DNA of 8,822 nucleotides. Origin: Chloroflexota bacterium (GTDB lineage Bacteria > Chloroflexota > Anaerolineae > B4-G1). A program made the position numbers and the translations under genes. Under the pieces are notes generated by a model. That model made no database searches. It worked only from the letters and a program-made list of their open reading frames with translations, and had not been told where the DNA came from. Each line of letters opens with the position of its first letter. Position 1 is the stretch's first letter. Of this stretch, positions 1 to 7,798 are shown one piece after another. The DNA lies in contig JAAEPW010000862.1 in NCBI GenBank assembly GCA_024232355.1, positions 1-8,822 on the forward strand, written 5' to 3'.

Positions 1-228
1 ATCGGGCCGAACCCACATGGCCACGCTGAAATTACTCTTGTCGATGTTGACGTTGGCGATAGAGGTCGTAATAACATCGTTACGTTCGAGGACAATGGCC
101 TCGCGGATTTGGCCTTTGGTACCGGTCCCCGGGCAGGTGTTAGCGCTGCAAGTGGCATCATTAGCATAGGGCGTGTCGTCGCTAAAATTGGTGACATTCA
201 GGTTTTCATCCAGATGCAGGTTGAGCAC
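1..228 (-). other. LamG/jelly-roll domain 3, cut by the window edge (residues 2402-2477 so far)
   Basis: It repeats the opening of domain 2: VLNLHLDE, D-T-P-Y-A-N-D-A-T then C2428/C2433 (C-x4-C-P), AIVLERNDVI, and FSVAMWVRPD, where the window ends. The downstream half (W-H-xA, LYxDG, iDEv) should lie left of base 1. Confidence 0.88.
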
Positions 229-3200
229 CGGCGCTTCGAGCATCAATTGTACAGTTTGGGAGACGTTCAACGCACCGCGCTGGATGACCACTTCATCTAT
301 CAAGCCGTCGAAAAAGCCCGAACTGAGGCTTTTGTGTGCCCCAATCAACAAGCCGCCATCTGAGGCCTGGACCGATTGTGAGGCCTGGTTGACAAGCTGG
401 CCGTCTAAATAGAGTTTTACGGTACCGCTGTTGGCGGCGACGGCGGCGTGATGCCAGCTTCCGGGCGTAACCACATTGCCTGCCCCGCTATCCAGGTTCG
501 AGCCGCCCAAAAAGGTGCGGATCTGGCCGTTGCTCAATACCCAAAGCCAGGTTCGACCCGTGCTGCTGCCATCTTGCTGCTGCAATATCGCCTGATTGGT
601 GTCCAAATTGTCAATCTTGAACCAGGCCGCTGCGGTAAACAGTTGGGCTGCCGAATCAAGGGGTTGGGGGAACTGCACATAGTCGTCAATGCCGTCAAAG
701 CGCAGGGCCTGATTGTCGCGGCCCGGAATGCCGCTGTCGGGGCAGTTAGCGCCGGAACAGGTGGCAACGGTGGCGTAGGCGGTGGCGTCTTCAAAACTGT
801 CCTGGCCGGGTGGTTCGTCAAAGGTGAGGTAGGCTGTGCGTAATGAGGCGATGTAGATATCTTCCACCGATTCTTGGGAGAGGTTGGTGTTGTAAAGGGC
901 AATTTCATCGAGATCTCCCAGAAAGGCATTGTTGTACAGGTCGAAATCAATATAGGCGCCCCATTTGTTATTTTTGTAGCCTTTGTCGTATTCGAGTACG
1001 TATTGGGCCGGGGAATAGGTGGAAGAGTAAATGCGCTCATACTCTTTTGAGCCATTCTTTTTGTAATACATCGGCTCGTCGCTGTTGTTATCGCTACTTA
1101 AACAGCCGTTTGGCGCGCCGACTACATCTTCCTCATCCAAGTTGCAGACCCAAAAGGTCAGGTCACTCTTGCCGCTGACGGCCCAGGCATCGGGGTAACT
1201 GATGTATTTATCGCCATTGGGCTGTATATGGATATGAAACTCCTTCGAGTACCAGATCAGCTTGGGGTTGTCGCTGGTACTGTAGCAGCATTCGCTTTCT
1301 CTGTATGTAGCTCCGTTGTTGTAAAAGATGTTATCGTTTGACCAGATATAGCCCTCGTCAAGAGAGGCTTTGCGTGGCTCCAATCTGTGAAAATAAGCGG
1401 CCGCGCCATCGGTTTGGCCGATAGTGAAATCTTTGGCCGGATAGAGGTCCTGCCCGGCGCAGTTGTCGCCGGTTTCGGTTTCGGCCAGCACGCCGTCAAG
1501 GTAAAATTGGAATTGACCGCCGTCAAAGATTACGGCCAGGTGCTGCCATTCATTATAAGTTAGAATACTGCTGGAGGTTGCCAGGCAGTAGCCCAACCCA
1601 TCCTGGTGCCCAAAGTGTATTTGCACCTTGCGACCCTTGAGCGTAAGACTGGGGAAATCATTTTTCGGGCTGGCATAAAAGTTTTGGCCCAGCACGTTGA
1701 CGCCGAATTCATTGTAATAATCATTATCCGGGCTGTAACCTTGCCGAGGGTTGATCCACATCATCATGCTAAAAGTGTTGCCGTTACTGCCCAATTTTAG
1801 CGAGTTCCGGCCATTCACGTCCATGCGGTTGTCATCCAAGTTAAAACTAAAACCGTCGTTTACGACCGCGATCCCGTCAGCAGGGCAACTGATCGATGTA
1901 CTCGATGCGTTACAGGTTACCGTATGGTTATAGCCAGAGTCATCAAACTGGTTGTAACCAGAGGTAGGATTAAAGTTAAACTCGTCCAGATAGAAAACCG
2001 GTCCGGGTGGGTTAGCCTCAACAATAGAGGATGAAACGGCCACCCCGGCTCGAAGTGTGAGGCTGGTGGGCGTACTCTGGGCCACGACAGGGACCGTCAG
2101 TTGGCCGCTCATGGTGATGGTTTGCAGCGGGGTCAATTGAGCCATCACCTCAGTGTTGCGGACAACATCCACCGGCAGTTCGGCTTGCAGCAGGCCATTG
2201 AGGGTGCGCCCATCCAACTCATTTTTGATGGTGGCGGTGTAGGCCAGCGTGCCGCCGGGTTGAACCGCCGGGCTGCTTACCTCAGAGTTGAGGGTCAAAA
2301 TATTAAGGACAGAGGCCAGATTGGGGTTATAGCCGTAAACCTGCTCGCGCTTGTCAGAGATAGAGTCGTTGTCACCATCATAAGCCAGCGGGTCGGCGGA
2401 GACCCAGGCGGTATCCGTTTGACCACCCAGGGTTGGGTAAATAATGTCGCATCCGCCGCTCCAGGGCTGGCTTTCGTCTACAAAGGGGTGCCGGCTTTGC
2501 GAGTGGTAGAATTCTTCGCCATCGAGCAGGCCATCGCTGTCGGTGTCGGCCAGGCGAGGGTTGGTGTTGTAAAAGGCTTCCCAGTAGTCGAATAGATTGT
2601 CGTTGTCGCCATCGGCTTGTAGCGGGTCAAAGCCGTTGTCCAGTTCCCAAAAGTCGCTCAGGCCGTCGCTGTCGGCATCCCAGGTGTTGTCGTCGGGGTC
2701 GGGGCCACCGGTGGCTTTGCTGCGCAGGCCATCGCCATCGCCATCGATGAGGGTGGAGAAACGGGTGTCCCAACTAAGGCGGTAGCTCTGGTTGCCAAGG
2801 GGGGTTACGCTGATAAATTCATCCAACGTAGCCGGTAGAATATCCATAGTAAAGTCGTCACCCAAATAGATATGGCTAGAACCTTTAAGGCTGCGCTGTT
2901 TACAACTAATTTCTTCCACAGCGCCCACAAAGCCCCAACATTCAATCACATTCACGTGAAAGCCTTCGGTCAGGTAGAGGGGTAAACTATAGTTTATGCC
3001 GGGCGTGTCAAGCGGAACGGCTGTGGTAGCGGCAAAGATTCCGGTGTTGTCAGACCCCCAGTCTACATCGCCTTTGTCAAGGTTGCTGTGAATGTCGTAT
3101 TCGCCATGCTGGAGCTTGTAGGCAAAGGTTGATTTTCGCATCAATCTTCCCAACGTGTCCCGGTCCAGTTTGCCATTTTTAACATAGGTGGTACGGACAA

Positions 3201-6200
3201 TGCCCGTGGGGTCGTTGAGGCTTAAACTGGTGGTCACAGTAGCACCCACCTGCAACTCGTTACCTACCACATAGCCGCTGGTGTCACCGATTTGTTGCAA
3301 GACGGGGTCGTGCATACCGATGCTTAACCGGTTCGTTTTGTCCATATCCACCAGCACATACTGGTCGTAAATGGCATAGCGCAAGGCGGTGGTAAAGGCG
3401 CTCTCAATGCCGCCGCAGACCCAAACCTCGACAGCTTTTGGCTCATCCTGACCATTCCAGCGACAGACGGCGGCAATGACGGCATCAATCAGGCCGATAA
3501 CGGCCAAAACAAGCGAGCCAATAAGAGTTGCGGCAATGATGGCAATGATGATGGCGGTGATAATGTCGGCAATGAACTGGGCCAGGGCCGCGTTAAAGGC
3601 CATCGAGCCGGGGGGTGCATTTTTGACCGAAAAGGCAAAAATGGTGCTGGCGACAGCGATATCGATCACCAAGCCAATAATGGCCGACGTCTTGGTAGAG
3701 CTTTCCAATTTGGAAGTGGTTGTCTCAACCAGCATAATGTCGGTTACCCCAAAGCCCTGGGTCATGCGATAATACGTATAGGCAGTATCTGCGGTGTCTA
3801 TGGCAACCTCGGCTAGATCAAGCGTATTTGAGGCAAAGGTAAGATACTGATTTTCACTGTCAAAGTATAAAAAGTTGGCCGCGGCTATTGCACCAGAAAG
3901 CATGCTAATAGACGTGGTTGCCTGGGAAGTTCTGCTGCTGTACTTGTAATATTTAACCGTCCCTCTAACTTTACCTTCTAGCTCACTAACTAATTTTTTG
4001 ATCAGACTTTTCGACAATTGGATACCTGCAATGGCCAGGGTTTGAGCCAGCGAGTCATCGTCATCATCATCTATGTCTTTTTCAATTTCACCAATTGTCC
4101 ATAAAATCTCGTACACTTGATCCAGAATAAGGTCGCCCTCACGCTGGAAAAACAGTTGCATCAAGCCCAGGCTGGTTCCTACAATGAGCAGAGCGGCTTC
4201 GTCAGGGCTGCCATCATCATCAAAATCCATATCCAGCACATTGTCGACTACCACAGCGTCGCTGATATTGCCATAGTCGCTATCAAAAACCGGGTTGCTG
4301 CTTCCCATGTACATTGTCGTGTAATAGTTGCGAGCCAGACCAATCGCGCCTTTTGTAAGTGTAGAGAACTCTTGCCCCGATTCTCCAAACCAGCCCAGCA
4401 TGCTATCAATTTCGCCGTTGCTTATGGCGCTGGTTAGCTTGGTTTCCAGAATGTCGTAATAGTCATATAAATCCTTACTCAACCACTCGCCGGAGGCATC
4501 ATACTGGTAGGGCGACCAGTTGAGGGTGCTGTAGGTTTGTTGGGTCAACCCTCCCAGTGATAGCGTCAGCTTGCCAAAAACCGCATCATCAACCGAGGCG
4601 CTGCCCAGGCTGGTCGTTTTGTAGCTTTCCTCACGGGCAAAAAGCAGAGTGACATCGTCGTCTGTCGCTGCCCCACTATAGTGGGTACTCAGCACATTGG
4701 GAATCTGGGTGTTAAACATCCCGGCCAGGCCGGTTATCTGGTTGGTATACGTCACTGAATCAACCGCAATCAGGTTGACCGGTATATCCCACATGGTGCC
4801 GCTAGTTCCGCCAAAACGGGTGATGATTTCGTCAAAATCAAAGCGCCTGTCGCCAATATCGTCATTATCGTCGTCAATCAGCCGGCCCTCGCCAAAAGTT
4901 GCCAACAAGTTGTTGCTCAAATGCCACAAATAGTTTTCATAATCTACGGTCAAGGCATCGGTTTGAGCAATGACGGCCATATCCATACCGTAATCCTCGC
5001 GCACGCTCAGGCCGGTTAGGGTGAAATCTTCATAGTAGGTCTGGATAACGGCCATGCTGGTGACCCAATTGCCACTATTGGTGGCACACCACTCGTCGTA
5101 GGTGTCATTTTCACCAATGCCGCTGATGTCGCAACTGTCGAGTAAAGCCTGCACCAGCCAAACCAGGCGCACTTTATGGTCGTCACCCCACAGGCTGCCT
5201 TCGGGCTGGTAGACCATTTGTGTGCCCCAGGCAACCGGCGTATCGCCTAGCGTATCCTCTACGAGGGTTAGGGGCATATAGGCGGTCAGCGTGTCATCCG
5301 TTTCATCGTGGTTGACGGTGATGTTAAAGTGGTCAAGGGTGTCGGTATCCAGCCAGTCGGTCAGCGGGCTGGCGGCATAATCGCCATTAAAGTCTGAACG
5401 CACCGGCAAACCGCCGGAGGGGTTGTTGGAGTTATTGGTCGGGTCGGGGATTTTGATTTCCAGCATCGGGGACAAGATGATGTCGCCCCGGTTGGTTCTG
5501 GGCCCATTGTATCCCAAATCGGCCAGAGTATTGTCGTTTATACGTGTAATCTGGCCCTGGGTGTCGTTTTCGGGCCAGTCAAAGACGTTGTTGGTTTGAA
5601 ACAGGTGGTCGATATTGGTGGGGCGTAGTTGAAAGTCTACTACTAGCATACGTCCGGCAGCATCATGGCCGTCAAGGGCCAGGGAAAAGTCGTTGGCAGC
5701 ATTCGTGCTCAGATTGCCAACATAGTTGGGGGAGGCGTCAATCCGGTCTGGCACGCCATCGCCATCGTTATCAAAATCAAAAACGTCAGGGGTGTTGTCG
5801 CCATCGGTATCAACACAAGTTGAGCCAAACGGGTTAGTCAGGTTGCCCATTTCGTCCACATCGGCCAGGGCGGGACATTCCACAGCGTCTGCAAAACCAT
5901 CGCCATTGCTATCGGTATCAAGCGGATTCAGGTACCATTGTTGACCGTTCAGGGTAAAGCCCTGCACTTCGGTGATGTCGCTGATGCCATCAATATCAGA
6001 GTCGACGGTATCGGTAAAGGTGTCGAGTTTGTAACATTCGGTATAGTCGGTCAGGGTGTCGCCATCCGAGTCGGTGTCGTAATCGCAGCCAGAGAGGGAG
6101 GTTTGAGCAGTAGCTGCTGCGGCTGCGGCTGCGGGTTCAAGATCAGCGCGTAGAGAATAGGAATTAGGAACCTGGGACACCGCTCCCTCTACAACCACCT

Positions 6201-7431
6201 CTTGATTCCTGGCCTCTAATGGATTGAGGGTGGGGTCAAAGTCGCTATCGAGTCCGGCCTGTGCATCGGCGTTTTGTTGGGCGGCTTGTTGCCGTTGCTC
6301 AAAATCGACCTGGCGCTGTTGTTGCCCGCTGTTAAAGGCGTGAACGTGGTGGGATTGCAGCAGCGGCGTGACCACCATAACCGCGATCAGGGCCAGGATG
6401 ACGGCGCGGTAGAATTTAAGAGATCGGCGATAGGTAAAAGCCATCAGGGCCAGGGCAGCCATAAGCAGGCTTGCGCCAAGCGCCATGCTGATCTCTTTCA
6501 AACTTTTGGATGAGAGGAATTGTTGAACGAGGAATTGAGGGTCCTGCCAGGTTTGGCGGACCAGCGCCCCAGTCCCCACTCCCCGGCCCGCCGATTCCCA
6601 ACCCCGAAAGGTGGTGGTAATGTCGGCGTCCATTCGGTCCAGCGCGCCGCGCGCCGCCGGGAATTCGAGGTGAATGACCTGCTGGATGGGCAAGCCCTCG
6701 GCGTCGAGCCATATCTCGCCGTGGCCCGTCATCCCGGCGAATTGTCGGACTAGCCCCAGGTTGACGCCGGGCGGCAGGTCGCCCCGTTCTCGCATGGCGG
6801 TCTCTAACTGGTCGTGGACGTAATCGGCATAGCGGGGGCCGCTGAGGTCAAAGGTGTAGGAAGTAGAGCCTGGCAATTGGGAATTGGGGTTCGCGAGTTG
6901 GGGGTTACCCAAGACGTCGTCCAGGGTCAGTTCTTGCCTCTCCAATCCCTGCCCCCCATCCCCAGCCCGAACATTCTCCGCTGCCACCAGAAAGCCAAGC
7001 GGGTCGCCGCCGGGGGCAAAGATATTGGTGGGGTTGGGAATCTCGGCCCACACATCGTTGGCGCTCGTGCGACCATAGGCACGTTCACCCTCTACCTTGA
7101 GTTCGATGCCCCGTTGGCCGGCTTGCGAGGACCAGAGGCGCAGTTGCATAGCGTTGTCGGCCCGGTTCACCCAGCCCTCGGCTCTCAGTTGTTGGCTGGT
7201 GGAAGAGCGTCCGGCATTTTCCAACCTGGCAGTGGGACGAGTGATTTGCTCCACGTTAGTCTGGTACTCGAAACGACCGGCGTCGGCGGCGATGCGCCAC
7301 GCTTGCTCCAGGTGCTGTTTGGCCGTCGGCGGCCTGGCCTCGGCCAACTTGGACCAGCTGAACAGAATAAGCAGGCCTATCAGGGCCAGGGTGAGATATA
7401 GGCGTTGATTTTTACGTTTGGGTGAATGCAT
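1..7431 (-). CDS. Giant multidomain exported surface protein with TSP3-like and LamG domains (3' end beyond window)
   Basis: One frame is open from the ATG at 7431 to base 1 (2,477 codons), so the C-terminus is missing. Order: signal peptide (1-32); possible LolA/LppX-like domain (33-310); second membrane/signal-like segment (316-366); Gln/Ala-rich linker (367-447); Asp-rich Ca-binding repeats (449-568); unrecognised region (569-1560) with further acidic loops near 853-868 and 1067-1078, a six-Asp run at 1121-1126 and a hydrophobic hairpin (1250-1323); second Asp-rich cluster (1563-1703); Ig-like segment (1706-1808); three LamG domains (from 1813). The architecture suggests an extracellular, calcium-stabilised adhesion or carbohydrate/protein-binding protein; no catalytic domain is recognised. 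The start is chosen because AGGAG lies 7 nt upstream and a typical signal peptide follows. It appears to be transcribed alone in this window. The exact role is unknown. Confidence 0.93.
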   Translation of the reverse strand, partial: MHSPKRKNQRLYLTLALIGLLILFSWSKLAEARPPTAKQHLEQAWRIAADAGRFEYQTNVEQITRPTARLENAGRSSTSQQLRAEGWVNRADNAMQLRLWSSQAGQRGIELKVEGERAYGRTSANDVWAEIPNPTNIFAPGGDPLGFLVAAENVRAGDGGQGLERQELTLDDVLGNPQLANPNSQLPGSTSYTFDLSGPRYADYVHDQLETAMRERGDLPPGVNLGLVRQFAGMTGHGEIWLDAEGLPIQQVIHLEFPAARGALDRMDADITTTFRGWESAGRGVGTGALVRQTWQDPQFLVQQFLSSKSLKEISMALGASLLMAALALMAFTYRRSLKFYRAVILALIAVMVVTPLLQSHHVHAFNSGQQQRQVDFEQRQQAAQQNADAQAGLDSDFDPTLNPLEARNQEVVVEGAVSQVPNSYSLRADLEPAAAAAAATAQTSLSGCDYDTDSDGDTLTDYTECYKLDTFTDTVDSDIDGISDITEVQGFTLNGQQWYLNPLDTDSNGDGFADAVECPALADVDEMGNLTNPFGSTCVDTDGDNTPDVFDFDNDGDGVPDRIDASPNYVGNLSTNAANDFSLALDGHDAAGRMLVVDFQLRPTNIDHLFQTNNVFDWPENDTQGQITRINDNTLADLGYNGPRTNRGDIILSPMLEIKIPDPTNNSNNPSGGLPVRSDFNGDYAASPLTDWLDTDTLDHFNITVNHDETDDTLTAYMPLTLVEDTLGDTPVAWGTQMVYQPEGSLWGDDHKVRLVWLVQALLDSCDISGIGENDTYDEWCATNSGNWVTSMAVIQTYYEDFTLTGLSVREDYGMDMAVIAQTDALTVDYENYLWHLSNNLLATFGEGRLIDDDNDDIGDRRFDFDEIITRFGGTSGTMWDIPVNLIAVDSVTYTNQITGLAGMFNTQIPNVLSTHYSGAATDDDVTLLFAREESYKTTSLGSASVDDAVFGKLTLSLGGLTQQTYSTLNWSPYQYDASGEWLSKDLYDYYDILETKLTSAISNGEIDSMLGWFGESGQEFSTLTKGAIGLARNYYTTMYMGSSNPVFDSDYGNISDAVVVDNVLDMDFDDDGSPDEAALLIVGTSLGLMQLFFQREGDLILDQVYEILWTIGEIEKDIDDDDDDSLAQTLAIAGIQLSKSLIKKLVSELEGKVRGTVKYYKYSSRTSQATTSISMLSGAIAAANFLYFDSENQYLTFASNTLDLAEVAIDTADTAYTYYRMTQGFGVTDIMLVETTTSKLESSTKTSAIIGLVIDIAVASTIFAFSVKNAPPGSMAFNAALAQFIADIITAIIIAIIAATLIGSLVLAVIGLIDAVIAAVCRWNGQDEPKAVEVWVCGGIESAFTTALRYAIYDQYVLVDMDKTNRLSIGMHDPVLQQIGDTSGYVVGNELQVGATVTTSLSLNDPTGIVRTTYVKNGKLDRDTLGRLMRKSTFAYKLQHGEYDIHSNLDKGDVDWGSDNTGIFAATTAVPLDTPGINYSLPLYLTEGFHVNVIECWGFVGAVEEISCKQRSLKGSSHIYLGDDFTMDILPATLDEFISVTPLGNQSYRLSWDTRFSTLIDGDGDGLRSKATGGPDPDDNTWDADSDGLSDFWELDNGFDPLQADGDNDNLFDYWEAFYNTNPRLADTDSDGLLDGEEFYHSQSRHPFVDESQPWSGGCDIIYPTLGGQTDTAWVSADPLAYDGDNDSISDKREQVYGYNPNLASVLNILTLNSEVSSPAVQPGGTLAYTATIKNELDGRTLNGLLQAELPVDVVRNTEVMAQLTPLQTITMSGQLTVPVVAQSTPTSLTLRAGVAVSSSIVEANPPGPVFYLDEFNFNPTSGYNQFDDSGYNHTVTCNASSTSISCPADGIAVVNDGFSFNLDDNRMDVNGRNSLKLGSNGNTFSMMMWINPRQGYSPDNDYYNEFGVNVLGQNFYASPKNDFPSLTLKGRKVQIHFGHQDGLGYCLATSSSILTYNEWQHLAVIFDGGQFQFYLDGVLAETETGDNCAGQDLYPAKDFTIGQTDGAAAYFHRLEPRKASLDEGYIWSNDNIFYNNGATYRESECCYSTSDNPKLIWYSKEFHIHIQPNGDKYISYPDAWAVSGKSDLTFWVCNLDEEDVVGAPNGCLSSDNNSDEPMYYKKNGSKEYERIYSSTYSPAQYVLEYDKGYKNNKWGAYIDFDLYNNAFLGDLDEIALYNTNLSQESVEDIYIASLRTAYLTFDEPPGQDSFEDATAYATVATCSGANCPDSGIPGRDNQALRFDGIDDYVQFPQPLDSAAQLFTAAAWFKIDNLDTNQAILQQQDGSSTGRTWLWVLSNGQIRTFLGGSNLDSGAGNVVTPGSWHHAAVAANSGTVKLYLDGQLVNQASQSVQASDGGLLIGAHKSLSSGFFDGLIDEVVIQRGALNVSQTVQLMLEAPVLNLHLDENLNVTNFSDDTPYANDATCSANTCPGTGTKGQIREAIVLERNDVITTSIANVNIDKSNFSVAMWVRPD
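235..834 (-). other. LamG/jelly-roll domain 2 (residues 2200-2399)
   Basis: A canonical, uninterrupted LamG_3-type domain: AYLTFDE start, Cys pair C2225/C2230 (C-x4-C-P), ALRFDGIDDYV at 2243-2252, FTAAAWFKI, W2326-HHAAV, LYLDG at 2340-2344, LLIGA, and FFDGLIDEVVI near 2373-2383. About 200 residues, the usual length. Confidence 0.9.
844..1995 (-). other. LamG/jelly-roll domain 1 with a large insertion (residues 1813-2196)
   Basis: LamG landmarks are present: a start FYLDEFNF, D-S-G-Y-N then a Cys pair C1840/C1849, a FSMMMWINP strand, W1962-QHLAVIFDG, FYLDG at 1976-1980 and a final F-L-G-D-L-D-E-I-A-L-Y-N near 2170-2181. Between the YLDG strand and the final strand lies about 150 extra residues (roughly 2010-2165) rich in Tyr, Asn, Ser and Asp with an adjacent Cys pair C2048-C2049. 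LamG/concanavalin-like domains bind glycans or proteins outside the cell. Confidence 0.85.
2008..2316 (-). other. Ig-like/DUF11-CARDB-like beta segment (residues about 1706-1808)
   Basis: The strand pattern includes a V-Q-P-G-G-T-L-A-Y-T-A-T-I-K-N element, typical of DUF11/CARDB-type Ig folds in which PG(G/E) starts a strand and the next ends in K/V-N. It links the Ca-binding stalk to the LamG array. Assignment is from motif only. Confidence 0.55.
2323..2745 (-). repeat. Second thrombospondin-type-3-like calcium-binding cluster (residues 1563-1703)
   Basis: Acidic loops recur: D1563-D1567 (DGDGD), D1585-D1593 (DADSDGLSD), D1607-D1615 (DGDNDNLFD), D1629-D1637 (DTDSDGLLD) and D1685-D1693 (DGDNDSISD). 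Most are followed by an aromatic or acidic helix start and by N-P or D-P turns, the typical periodicity of bacterial TSP3-like stalks. At the DNA level this gives short GCCATC iterations near 2728-2745. Confidence 0.87.
3463..3684 (-). other. Central hydrophobic hairpin (residues 1250-1323) in the giant protein
   Basis: Two hydrophobic blocks (about 1250-1269 and 1283-1323) flank a short polar turn with two prolines and a glycine (P1273, P1274, G1275). The second block is about 40 residues of Ile, Ala, Leu and Val with few breaks (D1289, G1305, G1313, D1316), enough for two membrane passes. This is unusual in the middle of an otherwise acidic, polar extracellular protein. The role is unknown; a membrane-inserting or self-association segment is possible. 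Confidence 0.65.
5728..6087 (-). repeat. First thrombospondin-type-3-like calcium-binding cluster (residues 449-568)
   Basis: Acidic loops of the DxDxDGxxD type recur: D452-D462 (DTDSDGDTLTD), D477-D485 (DSDIDGISD), D505-D515 (DTDSNGDGFAD), D541-D549 (DTDGDNTPD) and D552-D562 (DFDNDGDGVPD). Cysteines at 449, 466, 519 and 539 could form disulfides. Such loops bind Ca2+ in TSP3 and dockerin/EF-hand-like modules of secreted proteins. The cluster probably forms a rigid spacer just outside the membrane segment. Confidence 0.85.
6334..6486 (-). other. Transmembrane helix followed by second signal-peptide-like segment (residues 316-366)
   Basis: A hydrophobic helix spans about 317-332. It is followed by a basic stretch (R335, R336, K339, R342), a second hydrophobic core (343-358) and a c-region ending V-H-A before F366. 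The part from M330 onward would pass as a complete signal peptide, yet it lies 330 residues inside the protein. No Shine-Dalgarno precedes M324 or M330, so internal initiation is not supported. The simplest topology is a two-helix membrane hairpin, with the long C-terminal part outside if A365 is cleaved or the second helix anchors. Confidence 0.7.
6564..6605. repeat. Low-complexity C-rich tract inside the N-terminal domain
   Basis: The plus strand reads like CCCCAGTCCCCACTCCCC, continuing into GATTCCCAACCCC. It encodes about residues 276-290 (Gly/Ser/Ala-rich) in frame. Its composition is unlike the flanking coding DNA and resembles the short C-rich intergenic repeats common in some Chloroflexota and cyanobacteria. 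Confidence 0.5.
6871..6906. repeat. Low-complexity CAATTGGGAATTGGGG-type tract inside the N-terminal domain
   Basis: The plus strand has GCAATTGGGAATTGGGG and then GAGTTGGGGGTT, a decayed iteration of a (G)AATTGGG unit. Read on the minus strand it encodes the Asn/Pro/Gln run N-P-Q-L-A-N-P-N-S-Q-L-P (about residues 176-187). Its orientation is opposite to the neighbouring C-rich tracts. Confidence 0.55.
6936..6970. repeat. Low-complexity CCAATCCCTGCCCCCC-type tract inside the N-terminal domain
   Basis: The plus strand has CCAATCCCTGCCCCCCATCC followed by CCAGCCC. It encodes a Gly/Asp/Gln-rich loop at about residues 155-166. It lies only 29 bp from the preceding tract. Confidence 0.5.
7336..7431 (-). 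other. Signal peptide of the giant protein (residues 1-32)
   Basis: The n-region is basic (K5, R6, K7, R10), the hydrophobic core runs from L11 to about F24, and the c-region ends L-A-E-A before R33, a good signal peptidase I site after A32. There is no lipobox cysteine. This indicates Sec-dependent export of the N-terminal domain. Confidence 0.8.
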
Positions 7432-7438
7432 GATCTTT

Positions 7439-7443
7439 CTCCT
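7439..7443 (-). promoter_or_regulatory. Shine-Dalgarno of the giant gene
   Basis: On the minus strand AGGAG is followed by a 7-nt spacer and then ATG (7431-7429). It is the only good ribosome-binding site near the start and fixes the initiation codon. Confidence 0.85.
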
Positions 7444-7510
7444 GAATAGATAGAGTTACCTCTCAAATCTCGACTTTTGCAGTGATCCATAAATGATTTT
7501 CCAGTTTCTC

Positions 7511-7532
7511 AGTGCGTCATTTGAATCGCGCA
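7511..7532 (+). repeat. Left inner inverted-repeat arm (22 bp)
   Basis: Starts AGTGCGTCATTTGAATCG and is the exact reverse complement of 7799-7820. The match stops on both sides of the 22 bp. Confidence 0.95.
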
Positions 7533-7798
7533 AGAAAATTCCTAGCTTTGGGACTTGGCGACTTGTTTTCAAGATTTCTCGATACATTTTGCACTCGTTT
7601 GAGTAACTCGGTGATCAACTTCAGCAAAAAAAGCTTTCACGGAGACTTTGCGCTGTGCATAAAGGAAGGGGTAAAAAATAACCTACCCAATTCCAAGCCA
7701 ATTTCCCTAGGATTTCCTGGAAAGATTGGGAAACTTGCTTTTTCGCTGATCCCAATTCACAATCTGCTCACAAATTCGTTCATAGTGGCTACATGTTG

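Larger units (their letters stand above)
6502..7335 (-). other. N-terminal extracytoplasmic domain (residues 33-310), possibly LolA/LppX-like
   Basis: The segment alternates short beta-like strands with polar turns (for example LRAEGWVNRADNAMQLRLW and GHGEIWLDAEGLPIQQVIHL), the pattern of the half-barrel LolA/LppX/LprG lipoprotein-like folds. The family assignment is inference from strand pattern only. Three low-complexity tracts interrupt it in frame (around residues 155-166, 176-187 and 276-290), read from C-rich or G-rich DNA that resembles small intergenic repeats. No cysteine or catalytic motif is seen in this part. Confidence 0.45.

Noticed and set aside
2101..2595. 164-codon rightward ORF under the giant gene, and other ORFs of 60-195 codons on either strand within 1-7431
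   Set aside because: They are antisense or out-of-frame shadows of a continuous 2,477-codon frame with clear domains.
6108..6134. GCTGCGG trinucleotide-like microsatellite
   Set aside because: It encodes a short Ala run in the linker (about residues 434-440) and is too short and mixed in codon use to claim phase variation.
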